The notes beneath the pieces were generated by a model, which was not told the origin of the DNA, did no database searches, and saw only the letters and a program-made list of their open reading frames with translations. 33,409 nucleotides of DNA from the NCBI GenBank assembly GCA_003427395.1, contig BFEA01000413.1:28895-62303 (forward strand), given 5' to 3'. The translations under genes and the position numbers were made by a program. The stretch comes from Chara braunii (taxonomy: Eukaryota; Streptophyta; Charophyceae; Charales; Characeae). Positions 8,440 to 18,531 of this stretch are shown one piece after another; the stretch's first letter is position 1, and every line of letters starts with the position of its first letter.

Positions 8440-8813
8440 TGCTAGTGCGAGTACGCCCTTACTCTGAAATAGATCTTTCTCTCATGTATACGGTGTCGGT
8501 CACATTCTTGCTACCCCAGCCGATGTTAATGAATGGTAAATGCATGTGTCTGTTGATGAACAGATCAACAGGTCCAAAATTCACAATCGTCCAATCCGGT
8601 GGATACAACAATTTTAAGGTCTAAATTTATCTACGACAGATTCTGAACAAAAAATAATAATAATAAATTTAAAAAAAAAATTCTGGCACCTGAATGATGC
8701 CCGCGCACAGTGCAAGTAATGGATGCAATGAAACAGTGAAAAGCCCTTCTTTTTTACCCTTTTGTTAGGGTCCTACCCCTTATGAGACCCCCACCCACCC
8801 TTCCTCTTGTCAA
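8438..8813. other. Gene-free stretch
   Basis: Short A/T-rich runs (8650-8680), no supported ORF and no matched repeat. Confidence 0.5.
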
Positions 8814-8820
8814 TTCTCTC

Positions 8821-8904
8821 CGGCGCACCCCCACTCCCCCAGTCCTATCGCAGTGTCTGCCACTCAGGATCATCACCCTTGCACCACCTTGGCAGGGTGA
8901 CATT
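8821..8904 (-). mobile_element. R4 fragment, copy 3
   Basis: Matches 17283-17361 in the same orientation: CACCCCCACTCCC, CAGTGTCTGCCACTCAGGAT and the following block. Only about 85 bp remain. Confidence 0.65.
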
Positions 8905-8906
8905 TG

Positions 8907-8926
8907 ACCACCAGTACTTGGCCCAG
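8907..8926 (+). mobile_element. Solo terminal repeat of the TTAA MITE family
   Basis: ACCACCAGTACTTGGCCCAG is identical over 20 bases to the inverted end of the MITE at 18374-18531. The flanking TTAA is degraded to TTGA. Confidence 0.6.
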
Positions 8927-8967
8927 GTATTGAAGCCGCGCCTTCATCGACCCTGCCCACTGTCGTA

Positions 8968-8993
8968 CCAAATACCCTTACAAGGGTATTTGG
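8968..8993. repeat. 26-bp near-perfect palindrome
   Basis: CCAAATACCCTT, two bases, AAGGGTATTTGG: twelve perfect pairs round AC. Isolated; not repeated elsewhere in the window. Confidence 0.8.
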
Positions 8994-9174
8994 CGTGCTT
9001 TTTGCAAGTCACGCCGGTGCGGCGTCGACCGGAGTTGACGGCGCGCTCGCGGGTGGGAGTTGAGTCCTACCCTGATAGAACGGCGTACGTGGTGCATCGA
9101 CGGCGTGGTGCAACCCTGCACGGCCTGGGGGTGCGCGGCGTTGAAGGCCAGCAATGACGGGCCTGTCCATTTTA

Positions 9175-9205
<31 letters not shown>

Positions 9206-9904
9206 CTGCTTTATCTTATTGCCGCGTCCGCTTTTTGCTGATGATCGGTTTCGGGACTGGCGTTGGGATTAACTGACCAGGGTCAGTTGTTATATTGCAG
9301 AACACAGGTGGCCGTAGCGGCAGTCGAGGACCTTGCTTGTGCGCCTCTTTCGGCGGGGCCACTCGGGCTCCTGCATGTTCTGGATGCTGACAAAATTCCT
9401 GTCCTACCCACATTGAAGCACTGACCGATCAAAGAGCAGATCCAGTTGGAGCTCATACGCAGATGGCAAATCCTCAAAACACAGCTGGACACCTTTCGCA
9501 ATAACGAGCGCTCACAAACTTTTGTGCAGAGTCGCTGAGAGGGAACCGACGGGGATGGATTGCTCAGATACAGTGGGCAGGGGACCGGAACAGCGGGACA
9601 GAGCAGGAGCAGGAGCCCTGCAGAGATTACAGGCTTCTTTTTTTCTTTTTTTTTTTGGCTTCTTTTTAATGAGATGTCAAGCCCTCCTTCCCCATGAGAC
9701 CACCTTCCGGCTTCCCGGATCCTTTCCCGTCCCCCGCCGCTGAAAACCCCTAGTCCCTGTGAGTTAGGGCCGGGTTGTACGGAGGGGCGGCGACCGTACG
9801 GAGGCGCCGGGTTGTACGGAGGGGCCGACAGGTCCAATGCCGCCATTGCTGGCTGGTACCTCTCAAGCTTCGTGTCCTGATATCACTCAAGACTATTCTG
9901 TATA
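8994..9904. other. GC-rich stretch with doubtful ORFs and a T29 run
   Basis: The T run is at 9177-9205. A minus-strand ORF of 187 codons (9283-9846) has no recognised domain, contains a Lys-rich block encoded by T/C slippage-prone sequence, and overlaps an ORF on the other strand. 9769-9826 holds three short copies of a CGGGTTGTACGGAGG-like unit. I do not call a gene. Confidence 0.4.
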
Positions 9905-10072
9905 TGGGACGCTGGACCCGCTTTCCAGCAGGTGACGCTCCCGACCAATAGATGGAGCCTCTCCAAAAGTGCTAGTGGTGTCTGCTCTTATCAGCACCAC
10001 TAGCACTGAAGGGGACGTTAAAAAGAAAAGAAAAGAAAAAGAAAAAGAAAAAGAAAATAAAGAAAAAAAAAC
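9905..10072 (+). mobile_element. R1 module, copy 6, the best-preserved free copy
   Basis: Head TGGGACGCTGGACCCG, middle CCAATAGATGGAGCC, hairpin with a 12-bp perfect stem (GTGCTAGTGGTG with CACCACTAGCAC, loop TCTGCTCTTATCAG), then an A-rich tail of AAAAG repeats at 10020-10072. This copy defines the module boundaries best. Confidence 0.8.
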
Positions 10073-10900
10073 ACGGACAGAAGAGGTCAACGTGCGTGAG
10101 AGTGGTGGGGTTCGTGGTCGTGGCTTCCCTCGCATCCCATTTGGAGAGCGCCGATAGCCTAAAGTGAGAGGGAATCGGAGAACAATCCGAGCGAGCTTGT
10201 GAGGCTGCCGCCAGGGGATGGTGGGGGTTGCTGCAGGTGCACCGTCCGCCGACCACGATCTGCTGTGAGAAGTTTGAGTGTAAGCATGCCCGCTAGGACC
10301 CGACACAGGCGGGCCATGGCACTGTCGGGAGGCCCACAACGATACTGGCTGCAGTGGCTGTTCCCACAGAACCCGTCCCCACCTCGACCTTCAAAGTTCT
10401 CATTTGAATATTTGCTACTACCACCTAGATCTGCACCAGGGCCCAACTTACCAAGGCTCACGCTGCAGGTTTGCAGTAGGCCCTCGCCCTTGACTTCGCG
10501 ATCTCCTGTGAGGAGTCCATGTGTGGGTTTGTTGTCGAGGGCCCGGAAAGCAGTGGGCGCTGCTTGTGTAGGACAAGGCCAGTGGAGGCGTTGGCGGAGG
10601 TTCAGCCACACCGGTGTGAAGTTCGTTTGTCGGACTCACTCATAGAGGCAGGAGGCTTATTGAAACGTCTGGCAGCCGGGTCCTTCCGAAGTTCCCTTGG
10701 GCACTGTAGGATCGAGAGGGTGCGCAGGAGCCGTCAGGATGGGCCGCTGCACTAAGCGCTATCGGGTCGAGGAGCAGGGGACGAGGCCGGCGAGGTGGTG
10801 AAAAATGGCGGAATGAAACCGGATGCGGAAGTGCGCCGGATGCATGCAGTGCAAAGAAGGGTGCAGCTATGGAAAGAAACAGCTATGGCGGGGAGTGTAA
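10073..10900. other. Stretch with overlapping ORFs, no supported gene
   Basis: Overlapping ORFs of about 150 codons on both strands (10199-10645 plus; 10159-10611 minus) arise from balanced GC composition. No domain, signal peptide or membrane segment is recognisable in either. Confidence 0.4.
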
Positions 10901-11402
10901 CTCGCCCGTTTCTCGATGAAATCGGGCGAGAGTAGATGCTAGATAGGGGGTTTCAGGTCAGGCGAACTGGAGTCAGGTGTTAGTTTTAGTGAAAAGTTAG
11001 TACAAAAAAAGAGGGGAAGAGGAGAGGAGTTGCGCGTAGCTATAGAGACATGCAGATATGGAGAAGACGTGAAATCAAGATTTTACTCGTTTCTCAATGA
11101 AAACAAGTAAAAACGAATGATGGACAGGGTTTTTCTGGCAAGGCGAGCTCTATTGGGAAGTCAGATTAGAAGGAAAGTTAGCGATATGGGAGTTAGTAGA
11201 GAAATGATGTGTGCAGAGATGGTGGGAAAGTGAAGGAGAAGTGAAGGTGAGATTGTTGATCTCGTCCGTTTCTTGATGAAAACGGACGAAGTAGGACTCA
11301 AGTCGGAGGTTTTCGTGCCGAGCGACCCCGATTTTGAAGCCGGAATCAGTGGAAAGTCAGTAGGAAGTGAGTTAGTAGTGGAGGGGTGTGCGCGGAGCTA
11401 TG

Positions 11403-11458
<56 letters not shown>

Positions 11459-11499
11459 TAGGATGTTTAGCTCGTTTCCCGACGAAAATTACCAAACGA
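10901..11499. repeat. Tandem array of four hairpins about 180 bp apart
   Basis: Hairpins at 10901-10930 (CTCGCCCG with CGGGCGAG), 11082-11111 (TTTACT with AGTAAA plus inner GTTT/AAAC), 11262-11289 (TCGTCCGTTT with AAACGGACGA, loop CTTGATGA) and 11472-11499 (TCGTTT with AAACGA). Loops are alike (CTYGATGA, CTCAATGA, CCCGACGA); stems differ but pairing is kept. Linkers share weak motifs such as GAAAGTTAG and GGAGTTAGTAG. It looks like an old tandem repeat in which only the hairpin is constrained. Confidence 0.6.
11404..11457. repeat. (ATA)n microsatellite
   Basis: About 18 uninterrupted ATA units, inserted in the linker between the third and fourth hairpins; this explains their wider spacing. 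Confidence 0.95.
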
Positions 11500-12167
11500 A
11501 GGGGTGAGCTTGCGGGTTCGGGATAGGGTGAGCATGCTTCAGGAGGCGGATTCGCCAGATCAAGATGTGAAGACTGCGCCTGGGAGGAAAGGCTTAATTG
11601 TGGCGATGTATCTGTCCATGTTTTAAGGGCAGAATCATCCAGTTTTCTTCCTTTCTCCTGTTCGGTACAAGGTAGCGGGTAGAGTTCAGCATAAGATCCA
11701 ACGTTGTTGCTCATAGTTGAGCCTCCCCGTCGTGTTAATCTTGATGAGATAATTGTGAAGATCGTCGCGTCATTGCCTATCCATTTTGGTCGCCACCCGC
11801 TCCTGCTCAGCTCGAGAGTTCTTCCGTGAAGTCGTGGTCCGCTTTGGCCACTGCCACTTGGCCCGACCGGTTGCCAGGTACGTTTGGAGGGCGAGGGCTG
11901 CGGAAGACAGTGGCTCTGAACCAGCCGTGAAGCTTTCTGGTCTTTAGTAGGGAAGTCGTCCTCACTTTGCACATTTGTGAGTGTGGGAGTCGGGTCGTCT
12001 TTTTCATTCATAGAGACCCTCCCCTCTCATACTGGGCTCCTCTTCGGTGTGTTGTAATCAAGAGCATTGTGTTGCTCCTTGTGAGAGTCAACAAGTTCAT
12101 GCACTTCGGTAGTTACTGATTTGGCGTCAGCAGGGTGCTGCTACTAGCTGGGCGATGAGCACCAAGT
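11500..12167. other. Stretch covered by a doubtful minus-strand ORF
   Basis: The ORF 11346-12011 (221 codons) is the joint longest in the window. Its C-terminal part is a poly-Leu block encoded by the ATA microsatellite and it spans a hairpin. The N-terminal 150 residues show no known domain. Not accepted as a gene. Confidence 0.4.
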
Positions 12168-12189
12168 GGGGGGGGGGGGGGGGGGGGGG
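12168..12189. repeat. G22 homopolymer
   Basis: A pure run of 22 G. The length is unreliable with short reads; it could form a G-quadruplex. Confidence 0.9.
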
Positions 12190-13048
12190 TCATGACACAT
12201 ACGTTGGGTTGACTGGCTGGCCTACCTCTTGCTGTCGGAGCTGGCCTGCTGGAAGGGAACGTGACCAAGTAGCATTGAAGGTTGGTGTTAGTAGCCAAGG
12301 TCCAGATTGAGGCAGTAGGGTTCCTAGTCATCAGTCGCTGTTGAGTAGAGCTTTTTTTTTTTTTTTTGCAATGCAAGCCACTGTTGAGCAGTGCCGAGTG
12401 CATATGCGGTATTCTGATGTAGTCGTAACGAAGAGCTTGTGTTATATATCACTAGATGCTTATTGAATCCTGTTGCGCTTTGTGAGGCTTTGCTGTTGAG
12501 CCTTATTTTGGATCTTGTTGCCAGGCACGGCTTGTCTAGCACGCCTCGTTTTTGTTGTGCACTGGTACCTTTCGCCTGTGTGTTGGGTATGCTCTATTCG
12601 AACGTTGCCCTTCTAGGTTGCGTAGCGGCAGTTTGGTCAGGAGAGGGGACGCCGTAGTTTAGAAAGGTAATTTGGCCCTGCAGCAGGGTTACCGTTGCGA
12701 ACTGAAAGACTGTCACGGTGAGGTTACTCTGCGTTTTGACTGTACTCCAACTGTTCTTGCTGCGATTTGGCCGTCATTGCGGGGCCCTCAGGCGACTCGA
12801 GGAATCAAGGCCCTCTCACGCGAGTCTAAGTTCACATCTTCTAGATATGAGAGACTTAATGATTTTTATTCTGCCTTTCTTAATCTCAGTCTAATCCTCC
12901 TCAGAAAGAAAGGCAGCAAGCGGGATTGCAACCCGTAGGACCGCATCAAGACTTTGTGGGGAGTATGTCCACCATTTGCGGGAGCTGTGCTGAAACTCAG
13001 TAGGAATTCTGGAGGAAGGGAATTGAAAGGTAAAGATTTCTCTCTCCT
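12190..13048. other. Stretch with a possible plus-strand coding fragment
   Basis: 12672-12938 is open for 88 codons but begins at a non-ATG codon and has no recognised domain. AAAG|GTAAAG near 13028 would be an acceptable 5' splice site. A T run lies at 12352-12367. Gene status unproven. Confidence 0.3.
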
Positions 13049-13056
13049 TATATAAA
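13049..13056 (+). promoter_or_regulatory. TATA-box-like TATATAAA
   Basis: Strong match to the consensus, at the boundary where base composition turns AT-rich. It could equally be chance in an AT-rich region. Confidence 0.2.
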
Positions 13057-13627
13057 CCCAATTATAACCTCTATTTGTATTATTTGTTACGCTTTGACTG
13101 AGTATATTGCATGCATCCCTAGTTTGACTTTCAATTTGACTTTCAGGATATTATTCAAATTTAAGTAAAACAAAGCATGTGTAATTTCAGTTTCGGTTTT
13201 GTTGTTTGACTGAAAGCAGATTGTGGAAAGGGGTTGCATCTCGGGGAAGTTTGAGAGGACGGTGGTATTGCTTGTGTCTAACTGGGAGGGTCTCCATAAG
13301 TTTGAAAGGTCCAGTGCTATGTTTATTTTTTATTGTCTTGAGGACAAGACAGGCTCCCATAAAATTGGGTGGTCTGGTTGCTTTGACTTACGAGGGCTCT
13401 TTCAGGGGTCAAGCATTCTTCCATAAGATTTGATGGCTTGGTTGTCTTGTTTCAGTTTGACAAGTAATCGCTTTAGTTGCTCGCCACGTGTTAGAGTTAT
13501 AAGAGTTAGTTCAATTTCTTTATTTTCTGAACTAACTTTCTTTTACTTAGGTCAATTTTCACATTTTATGGGATCATTTTTTATACTTGTTCATGTATAA
13601 ATCTTGGTAAGTTACTTCTCTTACGGG

Positions 13628-14415
13628 AAGCGTTGTCGAAATTTCTGTAAAACCAAGGAGTTAGTCGAATTGACTTTTCAAAAGTCCAACTTATCTAAAT
13701 TTTATTTGGCTTAGTAAAAATCTGAAATGTCTTCATTTTTAAAGGGAGTACTGTCCAAATTTTTGTTAATTCAGGGAGTTAGACAAAATTCGATCTTGAG
13801 AAGTAAAAGCTATTTTAGATTCTGAACTTAGTTTTGTGTAAATTTTGAAAAGTTTTTTCTCCTACAGAAAGCGCTGCAAAAATTTATACAAATCTAGGAA
13901 GTTAGTTAAATTTTGTCTTGATAAAATTTCAGTCTTAAGTTTGATTTTATATCTAAGTTAATATAAATCTGAGAAGTCTACTTCTCTAAAGGAGATGCTG
14001 TTCAAATTTTTACTAATTCAGAGAGTTAGACAAAATTTGACTTTTTAGAGTTCAAAATTATTTCAGTTTTCGTATCCGGGTTGATATAATTTTCGAAAAT
14101 GCATTTTTTTTATGGGAAGCGTTGCCGAAATTTTCTTAGTTTAAATAAGTTAGATTATATTTTGACAAGTGGTGATTTTGGCGATCCACCCTACATAGGC
14201 GAGATGCTGTCATTATTTTTTTTATTTCTCTGAGGTTTATTGAGAGATCGATCCAAAAAAACATTTTTTCTATGGGAAGCGTTGTCGAAATTTTCTTAGT
14301 TTAAATAAGTTAGATTATATTTTGACAGGTGGTGATTTTGGCGATCCACCCTTCATAGGCGGGATGCTGTCATAATTTTTTTTATTTCTCTGAGGTTTAT
14401 TGAGAGATCGATTTA
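13628..14415. repeat. Degenerate tandem repeat, about six units
   Basis: A core similar to GGGAAGCGTTGTCGAAATTT followed by AGTTAGA and AATTTTGAC recurs at about 13628, 13745, 13866, 13990, 14115 and 14275. Spacing grows from about 116 to 160 bp. The last two units (14097-14255 and 14258-14415) are nearly identical, including GGTGATTTTGGCGATCCACC, so part of the array was amplified recently. Confidence 0.75.
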
Positions 14416-14872
14416 GAGGTTTAGTGCTATGAGAGTTTTAATAGGACGTGATATGAAGGTTTATTTTATATTCACTTATAATCTAGTTTTGATATTTGAC
14501 CTGTGTTTTGTTACAGGTCCTCTTAATCATTCCAATTCTGGATTTGACTAGTTTCAGCTTTATCCCAAGAGGATCATTTTCTATTATCACTGATAACAGG
14601 TCGGTTGGTTAATCACTAACTTGCAGGTTCACGACACAATTTTGTTTATACCTGTACCTCAACTTGATATCTTAGCCCAAAGATTTTGATATGTTTCTTT
14701 GAGGGTTTTAACCAAACTTCTTTTAATGACCATTATAAAGAACTTATGAGATTTTATGAAAAATTTGACTATGACAGAGGCTTGGGTGTGTGAGGCATGT
14801 TGTGATTTACAAGGAACAATAAAGTTGACCACATTGGAATGTGGCGTTCGTTTGTGCCTCTGTTTTATGCAG
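14416..14872. other. T-rich, intron-like stretch
   Basis: AT-rich with T-rich plus strand and candidate 3' splice sites (GTTACAG near 14515, TTTTATGCAG ending at 14872). No independent feature. Confidence 0.35.
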
Positions 14873-14955
14873 GTTAATGTCTTGGAACCTATGTACGAGT
14901 CTTATTTTGGAGGCAGTGAAAATGACAACCATGTGTTACACGATCTGCATACTTG
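14873..14955 (+). CDS. Candidate internal exon, unknown protein
   Basis: 83 bases bounded by TTTTATGCAG and by G|GTAGGT, both good splice signals, inside T-rich flanks. The frame open through the segment reads VLEPMYESYFGG then HVLHDLHTW, with mixed composition unlike the surrounding low-complexity sequence. No family is recognised. No start, stop or neighbouring exon can be proved, and the frame is open upstream to 14756. It could belong to a host gene of which 12672-12938 is another piece, or to an LTR element. Confidence 0.2.
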
Positions 14956-15988
14956 GTAGGTTTATGTTTCTCTTTCCTTTATTTTATCTCGAGTTTTGAT
15001 ATGATATATGAGTACTGGGATGATTGATTATTTTTTTAATTCATTTTGCTTGTTAATTTTTATAGTTGGACGTTAGAGTCCGTGGCAGCCGTCAAAGTCG
15101 AACCCCTTGAATTTCCTTCAGGCCCTGGATGATGGAGTTGGTCTCTAAAACAATAAGAGATGATTGTCACCACATGTATGAACCTGTGTACCACCCACTC
15201 TCCGAAGGGTGCAGAAGAGGGTGTGGTTCTCAACCGCACTTGGCGGGTTGTCTAGCGTCGAGAGATTAACCCTTCAAGGCGCGTGTCAGCCAACACTTAA
15301 GTGTCGAATGCAACCATCGAGATTAACGAGGAGCGCATGATTATGGGTGCTACATAGTACGCCATCATTGTGACTGCTTATGTATGCTTGCATTGTTAGT
15401 CGATATGAAAAGGCCCTGCGTCCGCATGATTTTATACTAAATCTCGTGTGTGTCGCCTATCCGATTTCCGCATCAGAGGGTTATATTTGACACTAAAGGG
15501 ACTAGGAGTGTTGTTGTGTTGTTTGCGTGTGTTCTTTTAGTTTTTATGTTTCAGTGTGGTGTAACGCGTTGTGAGTAGGATGCATCCTCGTTGACCGACG
15601 ACGAGTCGCGCTTGAGACTTCAGCCCCCCAAGGCGTCGGTTCGACTGCGGATCCGATAGAGGCGTGGGACCGCATGTACCCCCTATGCTACATCGTACGA
15701 GAAACGCCCTCGGCTGGTCCACCTCTGCGATTGCAACTAATTAGTTTTCGTTCTGTGGACTGGTAGCTCAGCGAGGATACTCCCACTTAAGGGAGGTGAC
15801 AACTCTCGCAGGTGGAGGTAAGTTGTACCTGACGTATGCCCTTTCCTATCGTAGGGGTTCGCTAGAGGTATGGCTGGCGCACTCAGTCGGAGCGGTTTAC
15901 GAAAGCTCTTTCTATATCGCAAGTAGACCAACTTCTGCATGACCCAGCGATGAGGGTCCCGCACTACGTGGGACCGACGCTCTCGACA
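14956..15988 (+). mobile_element. Putative 3' part of a 5' LTR
   Basis: Assigned only because it ends in ..CGACA two bases before a tRNA-Asp-type primer-binding site, and LTRs usually end in CA. No matching 3' LTR lies in the window and the TG start cannot be located, so the left boundary is arbitrary. There is no ORF of note; composition shifts from AT-rich to balanced near 15060. Confidence 0.35.
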
Positions 15989-15990
15989 GG

Positions 15991-16008
15991 TGGCGCCGTT
16001 GTCGGGGA
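15991..16008 (+). promoter_or_regulatory. Primer-binding site for tRNA-Asp (LTR retrotransposon)
   Basis: TGGCGCCGTTGTCGGGGA is complementary to the CCA end of plant tRNA-Asp with one mismatch (T for C at the twelfth base). This primer is typical of plant Ty3/gypsy elements of the Athila/Tat type. Two bases (GG) separate it from a terminal CA, as expected next to an LTR. Confidence 0.6.
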
Positions 16009-17161
16009 CGACGGTTGCCTAACGTTGTCCCCAGTGGAACGACATTAGGGTTTGGTAATGCGAAAACTAGGCAAAATGAGAAGTTTTCTTTAGATTTATA
16101 TGGTTGATTGCTTGATACTCTGACTGTCGTTGAGAGTAATTTAAGAATGTGAGATCCTTAGGGATCGAGCCCTAGTTACAGGCAGGCTGACGATCCAAGT
16201 AAAAACAATAATTTTTATTTAAGAGTGAAATGATAAAATGTGAATGGTTGATTGATGATGATATTTGATTAAGCAAGAGTGAAGATGAGCGTGTAATAAA
16301 CGTGCACGTATATCGTGATAGTTATAGGGTGAACTTTAGTACCACGTAAGACATTGGGCAATGTTATGAGTACCGGACGTTATTGAGATAGATTGGTACT
16401 CATATCGGAGTTGTTTTGTGTACCTAGATAGTTGAGTAAGGACTTTGGGTGCATGACATAGCGACTAGAGTATCTTGAGTTGTCATGATTTGATTAGAAT
16501 ATGCTTGTAAAAGGGGTAGTTGTATCAACGACTAGAGTTTAATCTTTTAGCATGAACATGCCCTCCTTTATGTTGAGTTTCTAAAAACGATTGGAGCGTA
16601 TCGACTATGTGAGTCTGGCCTTCCTGATGTTATACCTGTGGTTTAAGAGCGGTAAGTGTTATAACTAAACACTTACGTACTCTGATTAAGTATGCTGGTA
16701 GTTGGAATGGGTACGCTTCTGACCTTGATAATTTAAGGATCTGGGCAATGCTTTGCATGTCCCGTGTGGCTTAGGTTGAGTGTAATGGCATTAGCCATTG
16801 TTGGAGTACAAGGCCAGTTGCTTACTTAGGGAGGTAATTAAATTTAAGTTGAGGCGTCTCCCCATAGTCAAAAAGAACCTCGCTTTAGAGGAGGCTCCTG
16901 GTACGTGAGAGACATAGATGAGGGGGTGGCTTATAAAGTGCGAAGTGAGGGGTTTAATTGCAAAAGTTTTTTCCGTGAGCTCAGATTGAGTTGTGGTATG
17001 ATAGGTACTGCGATGTGTCCAATGCCCCCTCCTTAGCAAGCACAACTGTTATCAGTTACTCTGGTTGTTCGTGTGACTTGGAGATATTTTTGCCTCTATA
17101 ATATAAGTATATGTGCACATATATGTGACAAATTACAGAGGCTAGAATACATGCAAGTAAC
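16009..17161 (+). mobile_element. Non-coding leader after the primer-binding site
   Basis: Over 1.1 kb without a supported ORF; no gag or pol motif is visible. It stops at the T run of the next retroposon. Either a long untranslated leader cut off by a later insertion, or a non-autonomous element. Confidence 0.35.
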
Positions 17162-17640
17162 TTTTTTTTTTTTTTTTTTTTTTAACCCAGGTTATTGTAA
17201 AGGCTGGATTATAGACATATGAGAGTCACCTTCGCCACTCGGCCATGTGGTAGTCCCAACCTACCTCTTTCGTAATTTTTCCTAGCGCACTCCTACTCCC
17301 ACTGTCCAACCTCAGTGTCTACCACTCAGGATCGTCGCCCTCCAGCCTGGGGGTGACCTGACCGAACAACAGTTGTAGGTACCAGGGCTAAGCTGAGTCC
17401 CGCACACCCCACTCAGCCCCGATCAAAGCATATTTGAGCGAGCCTTGTCGCCCGATTACTTAAGGTGCTAGGTACAGACGTTTCACTACAAGTCTCATAG
17501 GTGGACCTATTTTGCGTTTCAATCCTCATGTACAAAGTTGTTATTATTGTTGTTTGCTGGTAGGTTGTTCATTGTGCACACTGTTGTCATTACTACTTGT
17601 TTTTTTTTTGTTGATAGTGAACGAAACATAGGAGGACAAC
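17162..17640 (-). mobile_element. R4 polyadenylated retroposon, copy 2
   Basis: Inverted relative to copy 1 at 7528-8063 and similar over nearly the full length. Its poly(A) tail appears as T22 at 17162-17183. Small indels in the CAACA-rich region distinguish the copies. No shared ORF. Confidence 0.8.
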
Positions 17641-17854
17641 CAGGACAACTGATAACAGTCGTGGTTGCTCAGGAGGTAACATAGGTTAGGTTTTGGTTGG
17701 GATGCAATCGCAGAGGTTTTGGTAGGGGTGTTGTTCTAGTTGTTGTTGGTTGTATATTGGGCCTCACTCCACTACGCAACACTCTACATGCATTTGGATG
17801 CTTTCTGTACCGGGTGCATTCGCATGAGTTTTACATTATGTGATGATGCTCAGG

Positions 17855-17925
17855 GCCGATCAGAATTGAACACTGGACCTCTCCCTTGCAGCAACCCTAG
17901 CTCGACCCACTAAGCTACTACAACT
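17855..17925 (-). mobile_element. tRNA-derived SINE head
   Basis: On the minus strand, A box TAGCTTAGTGG (17907-17917) and B box GTTCAATTCTG (17861-17871), about 35 nt apart, a near-tRNA spacing. GGGTCGAGC follows the A box as in a D arm. A full cloverleaf is not convincing. Confidence 0.5.
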
Positions 17926-18002
17926 GATATACGTTTATGCATTGTAGAACACTACCTTCTTCCCCCAAACATAATGCATATGCGTGTTCTAAACGAATAC
18001 AA

Positions 18003-18045
18003 ACGCATAGGGTGCGTTGTATTTGAATACAACGCACATGCGTTC
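18003..18045. repeat. Strong hairpin beside the U2 retropseudogene
   Basis: GTGCGTTGTATT with AATACAACGCAC (12 bp, 2-nt loop), flanked by an outer ACGCAT with ATGCGT. It directly follows the retropseudogene's tail on the minus strand and may be the pre-insertion palindrome. Confidence 0.7.
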
Positions 18046-18065
18046 CATTCAATTTTTTTTTTCAA

Positions 18066-18127
18066 TTTTTTTTTTTTTTTTTCCAGAACAGATACTACAC
18101 TTGATCTTAGCCAAAAGACCGAGATAA
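18066..18127 (-). pseudogene. Truncated U2 snRNA retropseudogene with A tail
   Basis: The minus strand has 43 bases (18127-18085) matching the highly conserved 5' part of U2 snRNA, including GGCTAAGATCAAGTGTAGTA, which contains the branch-point-pairing GUAGUA. One change is visible (GGCC to GGTC). The match stops at about U2 base 47, before the Sm site, and continues GG then A17 and a second A-rich stretch. A 3'-truncated snRNA followed by poly(A) is what LINE reverse transcriptase leaves by template use or switching. Imperfect flanking similarity (TGGAAC..CGCAT) may be an old target duplication. Not a functional snRNA gene. Confidence 0.85.
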
Positions 18128-18373
18128 CACATATGCGTTATGTTCCACGGAAAAAGGTAGGGGGCAAGTATTTCTTGAGTGTGTGCTTTGGCGATTTGTA
18201 TTGAAGATGGCAAAGACATTAATCAATAATAATGCTAGATGGTCAGTGTCCCATATTACGTTGCCAATTCCTTATTGTGTTTTGTCAAGAACTTCTTCCG
18301 GTGTGGTTCGCACTCATGCGGAGTTCTGTTAAAAAAATAAGAGAAAACTAGTGTGCAGTCATGGTGAGCAGTT

Positions 18374-18531
18374 TTAAACCACCAGTACTTCCTAGAGTCA
18401 TGCCCGTTAAGCATCGCGATTTTTAGGAAACGTACAGGCTACCACGGGAGCGCCCAAATTCATCCGACTAGAAACGTTTTTACTCTATTTTTTTCCGCGG
18501 CCAATAGCTGGGCCAAGTACTGGTGGTTTAA
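18374..18531. mobile_element. TTAA-flanked MITE, copy 1 (piggyBac-like)
   Basis: TTAA at 18374-18377 and 18528-18531 bounds perfect 13-bp inverted ends ACCACCAGTACTT and AAGTACTGGTGGT. The element is 150 bp without TTAA. No ORF. TTAA duplication is the hallmark of piggyBac-type transposition, although the ends do not begin CCC as in classical piggyBac. Confidence 0.6.

Noticed and set aside
10901-11499. CRISPR-like array
   Set aside because: Repeats are not identical, stems differ from unit to unit, spacing is about 180 bp and there are no cas genes; the sequence is eukaryotic.
11346-12011. Minus-strand ORF of 221 codons
   Set aside because: The C-terminal poly-Leu is the ATA microsatellite in translation and the rest has no recognised domain or conserved partner.
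15756-15830. Possible tRNA gene (TGGTAGCTCAGCGAGG)
   Set aside because: The A-box-like sequence is not followed by a B box or a foldable cloverleaf.
18085-18127. Functional U2 snRNA gene
   Set aside because: Only about 43 bases of the 5' part are present; the Sm site and 3' domains are missing and an A tail follows.
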